In this document: positions 16,980 to 25,862 of the stretch, one piece after another | Layout of the letters: each line of letters starts with the position of its first letter | How positions within the stretch are numbered: the first letter of the stretch is position 1 | From: Sphingobacteriia bacterium RIFOXYC2_FULL_35_18 | GTDB taxonomy: Bacteria; Bacteroidota; Bacteroidia; Chitinophagales; Chitinophagaceae | Assembly: GCA_001829005.1 (NCBI GenBank) | Contig: MIAG01000013.1 | Location: 64,575 to 128,574 of the forward strand | Reading direction: 5' to 3' | Length of the DNA: 64,000 bases | Made by a program: the position numbers and the translations under genes | The notes under the pieces: model-generated | Database searches by the model: none | What the model saw: the letters and a program-made list of their open reading frames with translations, nothing else | What the model was told of the DNA's origin: nothing

Positions 16980-17477
16980 ATGGGCGAGCTACATTATACT
17001 TATTATGAAAGTCCTATTGGACTCTTACAAATTGGAGGCACCAATCATTATATTGGTGAATTAAGCTTTGTAGATAACAAAGATCAGTTTACCCATGGCG
17101 AACCAGGCATAACCGAAATTATGCACCAGTGTACTGAACAGTTAATTGAATATTTTCACGGGAAAAGAAAACAATTTGATTTGCCCGTACACCAAGATGG
17201 CACCGATTTTCAAGTTAGGGTTTGGAATAAACTAATGGATATTGAATATGGAAAGACCATCAGTTATTTAGATTTGGCGAAAAGATTAGGAGATCCAAAA
17301 GTAATCAGGGCAGCAGCTACCACAAATGGGAAAAATAAAATTGCTATCATTGTTCCTTGTCATAGGGTTATTGGGAGTGATCGTTCCTTAACGGGATATT
17401 CTGGAGGCATGTGGCGAAAAAAATGGTTATTACAACATGAATTTAAAATTGCCCATGGCGTACAAACCTTATTCTAA
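16980..17477 (+). CDS. ogt: Methylated-DNA--[protein]-cysteine S-methyltransferase
   Basis: Suicide repair protein that removes alkyl groups from O6-alkylguanine onto its own cysteine. The acceptor is Cys127 in IVPCHRVIGSD, the family signature. DFQVRVWNKLMDIEYGKTIS forms the helix-turn-helix region that inserts into DNA, and GYSGGMWRKKWLLQHE closes the domain. At 165 residues it is the short Ogt form without an Ada regulatory domain. It follows csaA by 48 bp and its 3' end overlaps the next gene. Confidence 0.94.
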   Translation: MGELHYTYYESPIGLLQIGGTNHYIGELSFVDNKDQFTHGEPGITEIMHQCTEQLIEYFHGKRKQFDLPVHQDGTDFQVRVWNKLMDIEYGKTISYLDLAKRLGDPKVIRAAATTNGKNKIAIIVPCHRVIGSDRSLTGYSGGMWRKKWLLQHEFKIAHGVQTLF

Positions 17478-18324
17478 TTGGATAAAACTAGTTACAATCA
17501 TTCTTTTTATGATTGCAACTAATGCTGTAATTGCAGAACCTTCTCCCAATAGAGTCATCATTTTGGGCACCAAACACAACGGAAATAAACTGGTAACAGT
17601 TGGGAGTATGTTACAAATAATCAAGCGAATTAATCCAGACATTATATTATTAGAGTTTGATTCTTCGGTTATTAAAAATTGTACCATAAATAAAGTGTGG
17701 GGGGCAAAAACAGCAGAATTTTTAGGAGTCTGGAATAATCCCATTGAATACAGGGCTGCAAGAAAATTCAAAGAATTAAAAGATTCGGTTTGCCTGGCTC
17801 CCTTTGATATTTATATCCCCAATAGAAAAAATTATATTTCCTATACAAGGTTAATGGAAAAATCGCATCAAGAAACTTTATTGAGAGTGTACAACGAAGG
17901 ACTTTTAAATGCAGGAGATGCTGAAGACTTTACTAGTTATACCAATATCAACAATGCATTCTTAGGTTTATTAGATAGTTCCCTAGTAAGGATGAATAGC
18001 CCCAGCTTAACCGATACCATCCAAACAATTATCTATAAAGAAAAACATGCAATAAGAAGAATAACCATGAACTATCCGTCATTACAACCTTTTAGTAACT
18101 GGTACAATGCTCATGTAGATTTTTGGGACGAACGAAGCGATGCCATCAATAAAAAAATATGGAAAGAATTAAATGCCAATAGCAATAAAACCATATTAAT
18201 TATAACAGGTTTATTACACAAAAGTGATATTGAAAACTTTCTAAAAAGAAAAGAGTTAGCCAGCTTATGTACTTTGATTCCTTTACAAGAAGCACTACTT
18301 AACCCTCCTATTGCAGATTTCTAA
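17455..18324 (+). CDS. TraB/TIKI/ChaN-like exported protein
   Basis: Weak but consistent match to the TraB/TIKI/EreA superfamily, whose members use paired Gly-x-x-His motifs and acidic residues for metal binding. Here LGTKHNGN (about residue 38) gives the first, ILLEFDSS the nearby Glu, and TGLLHKSDIENFL near the C-terminus the second. A hydrophobic stretch (WIKLVTIILFMIATNAVIAE) looks like a signal peptide. The ATG at 17455 gives a short n-region; another ATG at 17437 is possible. Both overlap the ogt 3' end. The 3' end overlaps the convergent GSCFA gene by 17 bp. Substrate is unknown. Confidence 0.6.
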   Translation: MAYKPYSNWIKLVTIILFMIATNAVIAEPSPNRVIILGTKHNGNKLVTVGSMLQIIKRINPDIILLEFDSSVIKNCTINKVWGAKTAEFLGVWNNPIEYRAARKFKELKDSVCLAPFDIYIPNRKNYISYTRLMEKSHQETLLRVYNEGLLNAGDAEDFTSYTNINNAFLGLLDSSLVRMNSPSLTDTIQTIIYKEKHAIRRITMNYPSLQPFSNWYNAHVDFWDERSDAINKKIWKELNANSNKTILIITGLLHKSDIENFLKRKELASLCTLIPLQEALLNPPIADF

Positions 18325-19315
18325 TTCCCGTATTAAAATAATTCAATTCTTCCTTTAAATCAATATGCGGATACTGCTCTATTAAGAGAGTTGTTTCATT
18401 TGCATACTTCTTTAAGAACTGCTGGTGTTGATTGGTTGCAGGGTTAAATGGTTTGTGCTGATAAGCCAATTTAATTTCCTTTATTAATTTAAACAGCATG
18501 CTCGCATTGTTGTCTATACAAGCATCTACAAATTTTTCCCAAACATATTGGGTAGCTTGATAATTGGGGTGTACCAAGTCTTCTGCATAAAAACGATAAT
18601 CGCGTAAATCGTCAATTACCAATTCATAAGCAGGAAAATAATAAGCAGCATCATTGTTCTTTGTTACATCATGAACTGCTTGAATTAATACTGCTTTACT
18701 TCTATTATTGTCTATAACCCCTTCCCGCAAATGCCTCACAGGACTAATGGTAAAAATGATTTGCAAATGAGGATTAAATTCAAGCAAGCGATTAACCATT
18801 TGCTGCAGTATTTCTTGAGTTTGGGTTGCAGTAAGTAATTCTCTATTAAACCATGCAGCAGGAGCTTTATGATTATTAGCCGCAACTGATTTTACTATGC
18901 CATCTGCGACATCAGTTAACCGATAAACCCATGCAGATCCTAAAGTAATCATGATATGGTTAGCCGTTTTCAAAAATCGAGCTGCAGTTGTTGTAGATGC
19001 ATTTATTTTATCAACTGCTTCAGCAGGAGTTGTACCAGAGAATCGACTATGGTGTTTCCAGCTATGCCAGGTTTCATTTAATAAAAACAAATCGGACTCC
19101 ACAATTTGTTTTTGATTGATGTAACTATCAATTGCTTCTACAACACTTATTGGATTAAATAAAATTCCATTCGGATTTTCTAAAACCTGAAAACCATGAC
19201 TCTTCAATAAGTTTCCAATATTTTCAGTAAAACAAGATCCCATCATTACCACTTTATGGTAATGCATTAAAGGAGTAGGTATTTTTTGAATGGGGAATTC
19301 GTAATGAAACTTCAT
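18308..19315 (-). CDS. GSCFA domain protein
   Basis: Named for its Gly-Ser-Cys-Phe-Ala/Thr motif, present here as MMGSCFTENIGN at about residues 29-40, followed by NPNGILFNPISV. The family is related to SGNH-type hydrolases, where the serine would be the nucleophile. ITLGSAWVYRL and FTISPVRHLREGV are further typical blocks, the latter holding Ser-Pro-x-Arg-His. VHPNYQATQYVWE provides the late Asp/His pair. Length is 335. It is the last gene of a leftward operon, 7 bp after HMG-CoA lyase. The substrate is unknown; hydrolase activity is inference from the superfamily. Confidence 0.88.
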   Translation of the reverse strand: MKFHYEFPIQKIPTPLMHYHKVVMMGSCFTENIGNLLKSHGFQVLENPNGILFNPISVVEAIDSYINQKQIVESDLFLLNETWHSWKHHSRFSGTTPAEAVDKINASTTTAARFLKTANHIMITLGSAWVYRLTDVADGIVKSVAANNHKAPAAWFNRELLTATQTQEILQQMVNRLLEFNPHLQIIFTISPVRHLREGVIDNNRSKAVLIQAVHDVTKNNDAAYYFPAYELVIDDLRDYRFYAEDLVHPNYQATQYVWEKFVDACIDNNASMLFKLIKEIKLAYQHKPFNPATNQHQQFLKKYANETTLLIEQYPHIDLKEELNYFNTGIRNLQ

Positions 19316-19322
19316 ATTAGCG

Positions 19323-20192
19323 CTATTGAAAAACAGTCGAAACCATATTGCTGCATTCCTGCAATTGAATTGTATTAATATGATTCAGTAACTGCTGTTG
19401 TTTCAAATACTGAATAATATTTTCGGTATCCATATTGCCAACTAAATCATCTTGTGCCATTGGGCAGCCACCAATGCCTTTTAAAGCCCCATCTATCCTA
19501 TTACATCCAGCATTTATAGCAGCAGCTAACTTTGGTTCCCAATTAGCCGCACTTGCGTGTAAATGCACACCAAATTGAACTTGTGGATATTGAGGTATTA
19601 ATATGGTTAATGCATCGGTTATTTGATCGGGGCTTGCTAAGCCTACGGTATCTGCTAATGAAATTGTTTTAATTCCTAATGCAGCCATTTCACCTGCCCA
19701 TTTTAATAAAATAGCTTGATTGTAAAGATCTCCATATGGATTTCCAAAACCCATACTCAAATAGATAACCAATTCTTTTTGGTGCGCCACACATAATGAC
19801 TGAATTGCTTTAACCCTTTCAAAACTTTCTTCTAAAGTACTATTGGTATTTCTTAACTGAAAGCTGGGTGAAATTGAAAAAGGAAATCCTAAATAACTTA
19901 TTTTTTCAAAAGCAACTGCTTCTTCTGCCCCTCGTTGATTAGCTACAATTACTAATAATTTGGTTGAACTATTGCTTAGGTCTAATGCATTAATAACTTC
20001 AGCAGTGTCTGCCATTTGTGGAATTGCTTTAGCTGAAACAAAACTTCCACAATCCAACACATCAAAACCAACTTTTAGCAATGCATTGAGATAGGTGATT
20101 TTTTTTTCGGTTGGTATGAAATTTTTCCAGCCCTGCATGGCATCCCTAGGACATTCTACCAAAATGATTTTATTTGTATTGCTCAGTTGCAT
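19323..20192 (-). CDS. Hydroxymethylglutaryl-CoA lyase
   Basis: Cleaves HMG-CoA to acetoacetate and acetyl-CoA, the last step of leucine degradation. The TIM-barrel enzyme has IILVECPRDAMQGW at the N-terminus (conserved Arg16-Asp17), metal-ligand histidines His210 and His212 in GVHLHASA, and the flexible-loop catalytic Cys243 in GIGGCPMAQDDLVGN. Length is 289. It lies 4 bp after rlmB and 7 bp before the GSCFA gene. Other leucine-catabolic genes are not present in the window, so the operon is functionally mixed. Confidence 0.92.
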   Translation of the reverse strand: MQLSNTNKIILVECPRDAMQGWKNFIPTEKKITYLNALLKVGFDVLDCGSFVSAKAIPQMADTAEVINALDLSNSSTKLLVIVANQRGAEEAVAFEKISYLGFPFSISPSFQLRNTNSTLEESFERVKAIQSLCVAHQKELVIYLSMGFGNPYGDLYNQAILLKWAGEMAALGIKTISLADTVGLASPDQITDALTILIPQYPQVQFGVHLHASAANWEPKLAAAINAGCNRIDGALKGIGGCPMAQDDLVGNMDTENIIQYLKQQQLLNHINTIQLQECSNMVSTVFQ

Positions 20193-20196
20193 GGTA

Positions 20197-20958
20197 TTAA
20201 TTGGATACAGATTTTACTCCCATTCTTTGTTTCATGCCTTCGTACAAAATCATTCCTGTTGCCACAGAAACATTCAATGAATCAAATTTTGCTGCCATGG
20301 GTATTTTAAAAAATGCATCTGCTGCTTTTGCCAAATAAGGTTGAACGCCTCTACCTTCATCGCCCATAATTACACAACATGGAATTGTATAGTCTAAATC
20401 GTAGACATTCTTTTCAGCCCTCATTTCACTGGTATAAACTGCAATTCCATTTAAGTGCAAATCGTCTACTGCTTTCAACAAACTACCCACTCTGCAAATA
20501 TGAATTTTCTCTAACGCACCTGCACTGCTTTTCATGGCTTCTTCATTTAATGCCCCTACACCTTTATCTGGAATGATGATTGCCTGCGCGCCACAGCATA
20601 CAGCCGTTCTAGCAATTGCTCCAATATTTCTCACATCGGTTACTCCATCTAACATCAAAAACAAGGGTACGGTACCTTCAGATACTACATGATCTATTAC
20701 TTGTTGTAAATCTAAGTATTGAACCAATGCAACAATGGCAATCACACCTTGATGATTGGCCTTAGTTAGTCCATTCAATTTTTCTATAGGAACTAGTTGT
20801 ATAGGAATATTGTGTTCACGCGATAAAGTACGAATTTGGTGTACCACTTCTCCACTTGCGTTTTTCTGCAATAAAATTTTGTCGATGGCTTTGCCAGATT
20901 GTAAAGCTTCTACCAAGGGCTGACGGCCAATAATTAAGGATGTTTTTTTCAATGCCAT
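20197..20958 (-). CDS. rlmB: 23S rRNA (guanosine-2'-O)-methyltransferase RlmB
   Basis: SpoU/TrmH-family methyltransferase for Gm2251 of 23S rRNA. The N-terminal substrate-binding domain (IIGRQPLVEALQSGKAIDKI) is followed by the SPOUT knot with motif 1 LDGVTDVRNIGAIARTAVC (catalytic Arg), motif 2 CVIMGDEGRGVQPYL and motif 3 LNVSVATGMILYE. At 253 residues it matches the family. The ATG at 20958 is preferred to an upstream TTG at 20964. It is in a compact operon between Nudix and HMG-CoA lyase genes. Confidence 0.94.
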   Translation of the reverse strand: MALKKTSLIIGRQPLVEALQSGKAIDKILLQKNASGEVVHQIRTLSREHNIPIQLVPIEKLNGLTKANHQGVIAIVALVQYLDLQQVIDHVVSEGTVPLFLMLDGVTDVRNIGAIARTAVCCGAQAIIIPDKGVGALNEEAMKSSAGALEKIHICRVGSLLKAVDDLHLNGIAVYTSEMRAEKNVYDLDYTIPCCVIMGDEGRGVQPYLAKAADAFFKIPMAAKFDSLNVSVATGMILYEGMKQRMGVKSVSN

Positions 20959-20969
20959 CTGCAAATGTA

Positions 20970-21527
20970 TTAATTCAATTTTCCCTGCAACAATAAGAGT
21001 TGAACTTTATATACTGCAGCTACAGTCATCGAGTCTGTAATGATGCCCTCGTCTACCATTTTAACCATTTCATCAAAAGGAATTTTCCTAACCACCAATT
21101 GTTCTGTTTCTTCAGGTTCTGCTTCACCTTGGTGTAATTTCCTGGCCAAGTAAATGATGGCTAATTCATCGCTTACCGAATTAGACAAATGCATCTGCAT
21201 CAATTCAGTCCATTCCTCGGCAATAAGGCCAGTTTCCTCTAATAACTCACGCTTTGCGCTATCCAGCGGCTCAGATCCTACCAAACAACCGCCCTCAGGC
21301 ATTTCCCAGCTATACGCATTCAAAGTAAAGCGGTACTGACCTACTAAATAAGTATGGAGGTTCTCGTCTAATACAATAACGCCAACTGCAATATTTTTAA
21401 AATGAACTTTTCCGTAAATTCCCTTACCTCCATTAGGATTGATAACATCATATTCGGTAAGTGCTATCCAAGGGTTATTGTAAATAAGTTTCTCGGCATT
21501 TATTTTCCAAGGGTTGGATTCCATCAT
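20970..21527 (-). CDS. Nudix hydrolase (ADP-sugar pyrophosphatase-like)
   Basis: Hydrolyses nucleoside diphosphates linked to another group. The Nudix box G-x5-E-x7-R-E-x2-E-E-x-G occupies about residues 80-102 (from GCLVGSEPLDSAKRELLEET). VGQYRFTLNAYSWEMPEGG just before it is typical of ADP-ribose or ADP-sugar pyrophosphatases. Length is 185. Its ATG overlaps the TGA of the upstream membrane-protein gene (ATGA), and rlmB follows after 11 bp. With glycogen genes in the same window an ADP-glucose role is conceivable but not supported directly. Confidence 0.9.
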   Translation of the reverse strand: MMESNPWKINAEKLIYNNPWIALTEYDVINPNGGKGIYGKVHFKNIAVGVIVLDENLHTYLVGQYRFTLNAYSWEMPEGGCLVGSEPLDSAKRELLEETGLIAEEWTELMQMHLSNSVSDELAIIYLARKLHQGEAEPEETEQLVVRKIPFDEMVKMVDEGIITDSMTVAAVYKVQLLLLQGKLN

Positions 21528-22021
21528 TTGTTTTTATAAAAAAAGATAAATGGCATACTGATTACAATATACAGTATAACCACTAAGAGCAATAAAAATT
21601 TAGCTCCTGCACACCAATTGGTTAACATTAATGTAAAGTCTGAAAAGCTACCAGCCAAACTGTCTAGCATTATTTTATTTTCTATTAAATCTAATACTCC
21701 AACCACATAAACCGCTTTAGACAAAGACTTTCCAGCATGCTTCATTGAAATACTCGTCCATGCTGCAGAACAAGCCAACGCTGCAGTTGAAAAAAACAAT
21801 ACATAAAAAGGAATGAATACAAAGTCAATATAAATATTGGCTTTTACGTCTGCATTGGACCAGCCAAACAAAACGGCATTCAATCTTTCGCCGGTATCGG
21901 CAAATTCTAAATCAATTATACCTAATGGAGTGGCATCGGTTTTTAGGTTCGCACCTTGGATTTGTAGGATAAAGAAAAACAAGGCTGCCAGCGAACCAAA
22001 TACGATTAGTCTGGTTTTCAT
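21524..22021 (-). CDS. Small membrane protein of unknown function
   Basis: I do not recognise the family. The 165-residue protein has four hydrophobic segments: about residues 6-25 (IVFGSLAALFFFILQIQG), 62-85 (YIDFVFIPFYVLFFSTAALA), 97-115 and 137-160 (FLLLLVVILYIVISMPFIFF). Between the first two lies a short soluble loop with LIDLEFADTGERL-like character (GIIDLEFADTGERLNAVLFG). The gene starts 73 bp after metK, past the metK terminator, and overlaps the Nudix gene by four bases, so it opens a five-gene operon. Confidence 0.65.
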   Translation of the reverse strand: MKTRLIVFGSLAALFFFILQIQGANLKTDATPLGIIDLEFADTGERLNAVLFGWSNADVKANIYIDFVFIPFYVLFFSTAALACSAAWTSISMKHAGKSLSKAVYVVGVLDLIENKIMLDSLAGSFSDFTLMLTNWCAGAKFLLLLVVILYIVISMPFIFFYKNK

Positions 22022-22032
22022 TCCTTGAATAT

Positions 22033-22063
22033 AAAAAAAAAGGCTGTATTTACATACAGCCTT
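22033..22063 (-). terminator. Intrinsic terminator after metK
   Basis: AAGGCTGTAT (22040-22049), loop TTAC, and ATACAGCCTT (22054-22063) make a perfect 10-bp hairpin. On the minus strand it is followed by an eight-to-nine-U run. It begins 31 bases after the metK stop codon. Confidence 0.88.
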
Positions 22064-22094
22064 TGACGATTTATTACTAAAAGTCTTTCTAAGA

Positions 22095-23348
22095 TTATTT
22101 CAACCCAAACGCTTTCTTCACTTTAGACACGTAGTCTAACTTCTCCCAAGTAAACAATTCCACTTTTACTTTCTTCTCTTTACCGTCTGGGGTTTTGAAG
22201 GTTTTGGTAACTACTTCAGACTTGCGACCCATATGACCATAGGCTGCAGTTTCACTGTAGATAGGGTTTCTCAGCTTTAAACGTTGCTCGATAAAGTAAG
22301 GACGCATATCGAATAAGCCTTCTACTATTTTAGCAATTTGACCATCGGTCAAGTTTACTTTAGCAGTACCGTAAGTGTTTACGTTGATAGAAGTAGGTTG
22401 TGCCACGCCAATCGCGTAAGACACTTGTACCAATATTTCGTCCGCCACACCAGCAGCTACCAAGTTCTTCGCAATATGACGCGTAGCATAAGCTGCAGAA
22501 CGGTCTACCTTGCTTGGATCCTTACCACTGAATGCACCACCACCATGGGCACCCTTACCACCATAGGTATCGACGATGATTTTACGGCCTGTTAAACCAG
22601 TGTCTCCATGAGGACCACCAATTACAAACTTGCCGGTTGGGTTAATATGGTATTTGATGTCTTTGTTAAATAGCTTCGCATATTTCTTGTACTTCGCTTT
22701 TACTCTAGGAATCAAGATCTCAATGATGTCTTTCTTAATCTTGGCCAACATCTTGGCTTCCGAATCAAAATCATCGTGCTGTGTAGATACTACAATCGCA
22801 TCAATTCTTACGGGTTGATTGTTGTCGTCGTATTCCAAAGTCACCTGGCTCTTGGCATCAGGTCTTAGGTATTTGATGGCTTTGTTCTCTCTTCTTAATG
22901 CAGCTAGTTCAATCAAGATCTTGTGCGCTAGGTCTAGTGCCAATGGCATATAGTCTTCGGTTTCGTTGCTGGCATAACCAAACATCATTCCTTGGTCACC
23001 TGCACCCTGCTCTTCTTTCTTCTTCTTGTCTACCCCTTGGTTAATATCGGCACTCTGCTCATGAATAGCAGATAAAATACCACAGCTATTTGCTTCGAAC
23101 ATGTATTCGCTCTTGGTATAACCAATCTTGCGAATTACCCCACGAGCAATCTCTTGAACATCTAAATAAGCTTTAGACTTTACTTCACCCGCTAATACCA
23201 CCTGACCAGTGGTTACCAAGGTTTCGCAAGCCACTTTACTCTGTGGATCAAACGCTAAAAAATTGTCGATCAGCGCATCAGATATCTGATCCGCTACCTT
23301 GTCCGGATGTCCTTCAGAAACACTCTCAGAAGTAAATAAATAAGGCAT
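22095..23348 (-). CDS. metK: S-adenosylmethionine synthetase
   Basis: Makes S-adenosylmethionine from ATP and methionine. [18 protein letters not shown] at the N-terminus holds the ATP and metal-binding residues. [20 protein letters not shown] and [18 protein letters not shown] are the P-loop-like signatures, and the chain ends with the usual [10 protein letters not shown] region. At 417 residues it is longer than the E. coli enzyme (384), with insertions rich in Lys such as [16 protein letters not shown], as often seen in Bacteroidota. No SAM riboswitch was recognised in the 30-bp upstream gap. It follows the DUF4270 gene and ends at a strong terminator. Confidence 0.97.
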   Translation of the reverse strand: MPYLFTSESVSEGHPDKVADQISDALIDNFLAFDPQSKVACETLVTTGQVVLAGEVKSKAYLDVQEIARGVIRKIGYTKSEYMFEANSCGILSAIHEQSADINQGVDKKKKEEQGAGDQGMMFGYASNETEDYMPLALDLAHKILIELAALRRENKAIKYLRPDAKSQVTLEYDDNNQPVRIDAIVVSTQHDDFDSEAKMLAKIKKDIIEILIPRVKAKYKKYAKLFNKDIKYHINPTGKFVIGGPHGDTGLTGRKIIVDTYGGKGAHGGGAFSGKDPSKVDRSAAYATRHIAKNLVAAGVADEILVQVSYAIGVAQPTSINVNTYGTAKVNLTDGQIAKIVEGLFDMRPYFIEQRLKLRNPIYSETAAYGHMGRKSEVVTKTFKTPDGKEKKVKVELFTWEKLDYVSKVKKAFGLK

Positions 23349-23378
23349 TGAATATAGTTTTTAAATGGTTGTAGATGA

Positions 23379-24863
23379 TTAAAGTCTTGAATATACTAAC
23401 CTTAAACGCATTCTAAATCTGCTATGCGTTCCGCCACCCAATCTAACTCTACCATTGGCAACTTCATTACCAACAGCAGCATTGAGGTAATACATTTGAG
23501 AAACTAAGTTGTTGGGATATGGAGGAGTAAAGTTTAAAGAATCATTGGATGGTGCAGATAGTCTTAAAGTAAAAGATGAATCCTTTCTAGTAACAATTCC
23601 TTGAATATATCTGCTGATAATGAAATTGTAAGCAGCTACTCTATCGTATCCGTTGACTGTTTTAAAGGTTCTAAATCCACCAAAATCAACCGTGTTTGGG
23701 CCTTGTGTACTCACTAAATAATCGTTCGGAATATTCCGTTTTTGCTTTTTTGCAGAATCATAAGCACTTAACAATAATAAACGAGGAGCTTGAAAATAAC
23801 GATCTAGTGTTAGGATGTTATTATCATCAGGAACCTGCTCGGCTACTAACTCAGCACGGTGAATAATACGATTACTTAAGCCTTGTAAATTGGGAATTCT
23901 AATTCGAACATAAGTACCTGGAAAGCTTTGCACATAAACCAATGAATCTGGTTTTGATGTGGTAGTGATATGGTTATTGATTTCTGCTCCAGCTGTATTT
24001 CTTACAATATAATTGGCATAAGCACTTGCAGCAGAATTGAACTTAAAATAAGTAACCGAAGTATCTCTTACAGTAGCACCAGTACTGCTGGTATTATAAT
24101 ACAGAGCAAGCTTGGTATTGGTATCTAATAAATTAATGTATAGCAATGCATTGGCTGGATTGGTCGATTGCACTTTAACCGAAAATCCTTTGAAGAAAGA
24201 TTTAAATGTACTATCGTTTCTGTAGGCATTGGTTGAATCGTAATCTTTCAAAAATCTTCTTGCAACATCTAACCTTAGAGGGATTCTTATTTGATTGTTG
24301 CTATTTTCATATCGATTGTTAACAGAATCACCCAAGGTTCTTATATCAATAGTAGCGGTATTACCTAAATTCCCAATGGTATTTATAGGATACACCGAAG
24401 GATGGTTAACCGGATAACTAGTAAATGGACTTAAAGGAGTTGCAGGACTAATCTCTTGTACATTTACCTGAAGCGGTTGGGTAGAGTCTCCATAAAATCC
24501 TTTGTAACTCAAAATCAACACAGCAGAGTCTACGACTAAGCTATCTTTAGATCCTGGCACAGAAAAGGGATAGAAAGATGGATATAATTCGAAATTTAAT
24601 TCAGCTGAAGTTCTTCCAAATAGTGGATCATTGGTAATAGCACCAATTACCATATTATCAGAATTGTATACCCTGGTAGTATCGGTTTCTTCAAAAGTAT
24701 CAGTTTGTAATTCCATGATGGTGTCAAAAGTATTCACGCCATCTACAATAGGAATTAGTCCACCACCTAATTCGGTGGTAGTAATTCTGGTACATGCTGC
24801 TGAAACAAACAAAATAAGTAAGAAAAAAATATGCGATAAACGCAGTCTAAAATTAGCTAACAT
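23379..24863 (-). CDS. DUF4270 lipoprotein
   Basis: Bacteroidota-specific exported protein of unknown function. The signal peptide ends in a lipobox (LFVSAAC, lipid-modified Cys about residue 24). The family start is recognised from TTTELGGGLIPIVDGVNTFDT and the IGAITNDPLFGRTSAELNFE block. The rest is rich in beta-strand-forming and Asn/Ser/Thr residues, with the SRFRMRLRLVYSRL C-terminus. Length is 494. It lies 9 bp after the GT5-like gene and 30 bp before metK on the same strand; in other Bacteroidota the GT5-like/DUF4270 pair also occurs together, as I recall. Confidence 0.85.
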   Translation of the reverse strand: MLANFRLRLSHIFFLLILFVSAACTRITTTELGGGLIPIVDGVNTFDTIMELQTDTFEETDTTRVYNSDNMVIGAITNDPLFGRTSAELNFELYPSFYPFSVPGSKDSLVVDSAVLILSYKGFYGDSTQPLQVNVQEISPATPLSPFTSYPVNHPSVYPINTIGNLGNTATIDIRTLGDSVNNRYENSNNQIRIPLRLDVARRFLKDYDSTNAYRNDSTFKSFFKGFSVKVQSTNPANALLYINLLDTNTKLALYYNTSSTGATVRDTSVTYFKFNSAASAYANYIVRNTAGAEINNHITTTSKPDSLVYVQSFPGTYVRIRIPNLQGLSNRIIHRAELVAEQVPDDNNILTLDRYFQAPRLLLLSAYDSAKKQKRNIPNDYLVSTQGPNTVDFGGFRTFKTVNGYDRVAAYNFIISRYIQGIVTRKDSSFTLRLSAPSNDSLNFTPPYPNNLVSQMYYLNAAVGNEVANGRVRLGGGTHSRFRMRLRLVYSRL

Positions 24864-24872
24864 GTTCTGGTT

Positions 24873-25691
24873 TTACTTACCCGCAAGGTCGTTGTACAAT
24901 TCTAAATACTCTGTTAAATCAGAATCCCATCCTTTAAATGGAACTACTTTTTTGCCCTTTACTTTAGAGAATTCATCAGTCAGTTTTTTATCAATAATGT
25001 CTGAACCAAATGAAATGGCATCTGCAAAATGAGCACCGCCTTTAAACATAGCTGTATTGTTGCTGTCTTTAAAAGCATCTAAGTCTTTGTCTTTTATATT
25101 TACATTGATTACAGCTCGCTTTAAGAAATCAGCACCAAGGCTTTCCTCAAAGGTATTTTGACCAATGGTAAATACTACTTTACTATTCCCAAAAACAGGC
25201 TCTTTTTTATAGGCGGTCTTAATATAAGCAGGAATTAATCCACTCATCCATCCACTGCAGTGAATAATATCAGGAGGCCATCCAAATTTTTTGACAGTTT
25301 CTAATGCCCCCTTACAAAAAAATACTGTTCTTAAATCGTTATCGTCGAACCAAGTTTCATTGTCGTCATGAAAAATTTGCTTTCGCTTGAAAAAGTCTTC
25401 ATTTTCCAAAAAATAGACTTGCAATCTTGCATTTGGTAAAGAAGCCACTTTAATTTGTAATGGATGATCATCGTTGTCGACGGTTACATTGATTCCAGAC
25501 AATCTTACCACTTCGTGTAATCTATGTCTGCGCTCATTAATCACCCCAAAACGCGGCATGATGCATCTCACTTCTAAACCGCTGTCGTTGCTTTTAATAG
25601 CAAGTTTATTTATTACTTCTGCAAACTCCGTTAATTCCAAATACGGAGACATTTCAGTGGCAATAAATAATATCCTTTTCTTTGTAGACAT
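24873..25691 (-). CDS. Stand-alone N-terminal GT5 (glycogen synthase-like) domain protein
   Basis: The 272-residue protein aligns by eye with the N-terminal catalytic half of starch synthase: RILFIATEMSPYLELTEFAE at the start, DIIHCSGWMSGLIPAYIKT (equivalent to the VVHCHDHHTAL step of GlgA) and KVVFTIGQNTFEE. The ADP-glucose motif K-x-G-G-L is absent; the corresponding residues are LTEFAEV. The whole C-terminal Rossmann domain is missing too. A normal glycogen synthase is therefore unlikely. The ATG at 25691 is preferred over GTG at 25697. A TAACTTTG promoter lies 38 bp upstream. It is a recurring Bacteroidota paralogue, probably structural or regulatory, by inference. Confidence 0.75.
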   Translation of the reverse strand: MSTKKRILFIATEMSPYLELTEFAEVINKLAIKSNDSGLEVRCIMPRFGVINERRHRLHEVVRLSGINVTVDNDDHPLQIKVASLPNARLQVYFLENEDFFKRKQIFHDDNETWFDDNDLRTVFFCKGALETVKKFGWPPDIIHCSGWMSGLIPAYIKTAYKKEPVFGNSKVVFTIGQNTFEESLGADFLKRAVINVNIKDKDLDAFKDSNNTAMFKGGAHFADAISFGSDIIDKKLTDEFSKVKGKKVVPFKGWDSDLTEYLELYNDLAGK

Positions 25692-25729
25692 GAACACTTC
25701 TTTTTAGAACCTGACCCTGAATAAGTTTG

Positions 25730-25737
25730 CAAAGTTA
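25730..25737 (-). promoter_or_regulatory. -7 promoter element of the GT5-like/DUF4270/metK unit
   Basis: TAACTTTG on the minus strand matches TAnnTTTG and ends 38 nt before the ATG at 25691. No clear -33 element was found. Confidence 0.5.
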
Positions 25738-25850
25738 CGAAATATAGCGTGAAATACACTACTGTATTCGTTTTAGATTGATAATCAACTATTAAAATCG
25801 GTAAACGGAGCCTGCCCCTGCCATTTTTAACTTAGGAAAGCCAAATATGG

Positions 25851-25858
25851 TATCTTTG
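25851..25858 (+). promoter_or_regulatory. -7 promoter element directly before the LPG-synthase-type gene
   Basis: TATCTTTG matches TAnnTTTG and ends four bases before the ATG at 25863. A leaderless or nearly leaderless transcript is implied. Together with the leftward element at 25730 it makes the 171-bp gap a divergent promoter region. Confidence 0.55.
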
Positions 25859-25862
25859 AAAT

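Noticed and set aside
22033..22063. SAM riboswitch near metK
   Set aside because: The hairpin is downstream of metK on its coding strand and is a perfect terminator; the 30-bp gap upstream of metK is too short for an aptamer.
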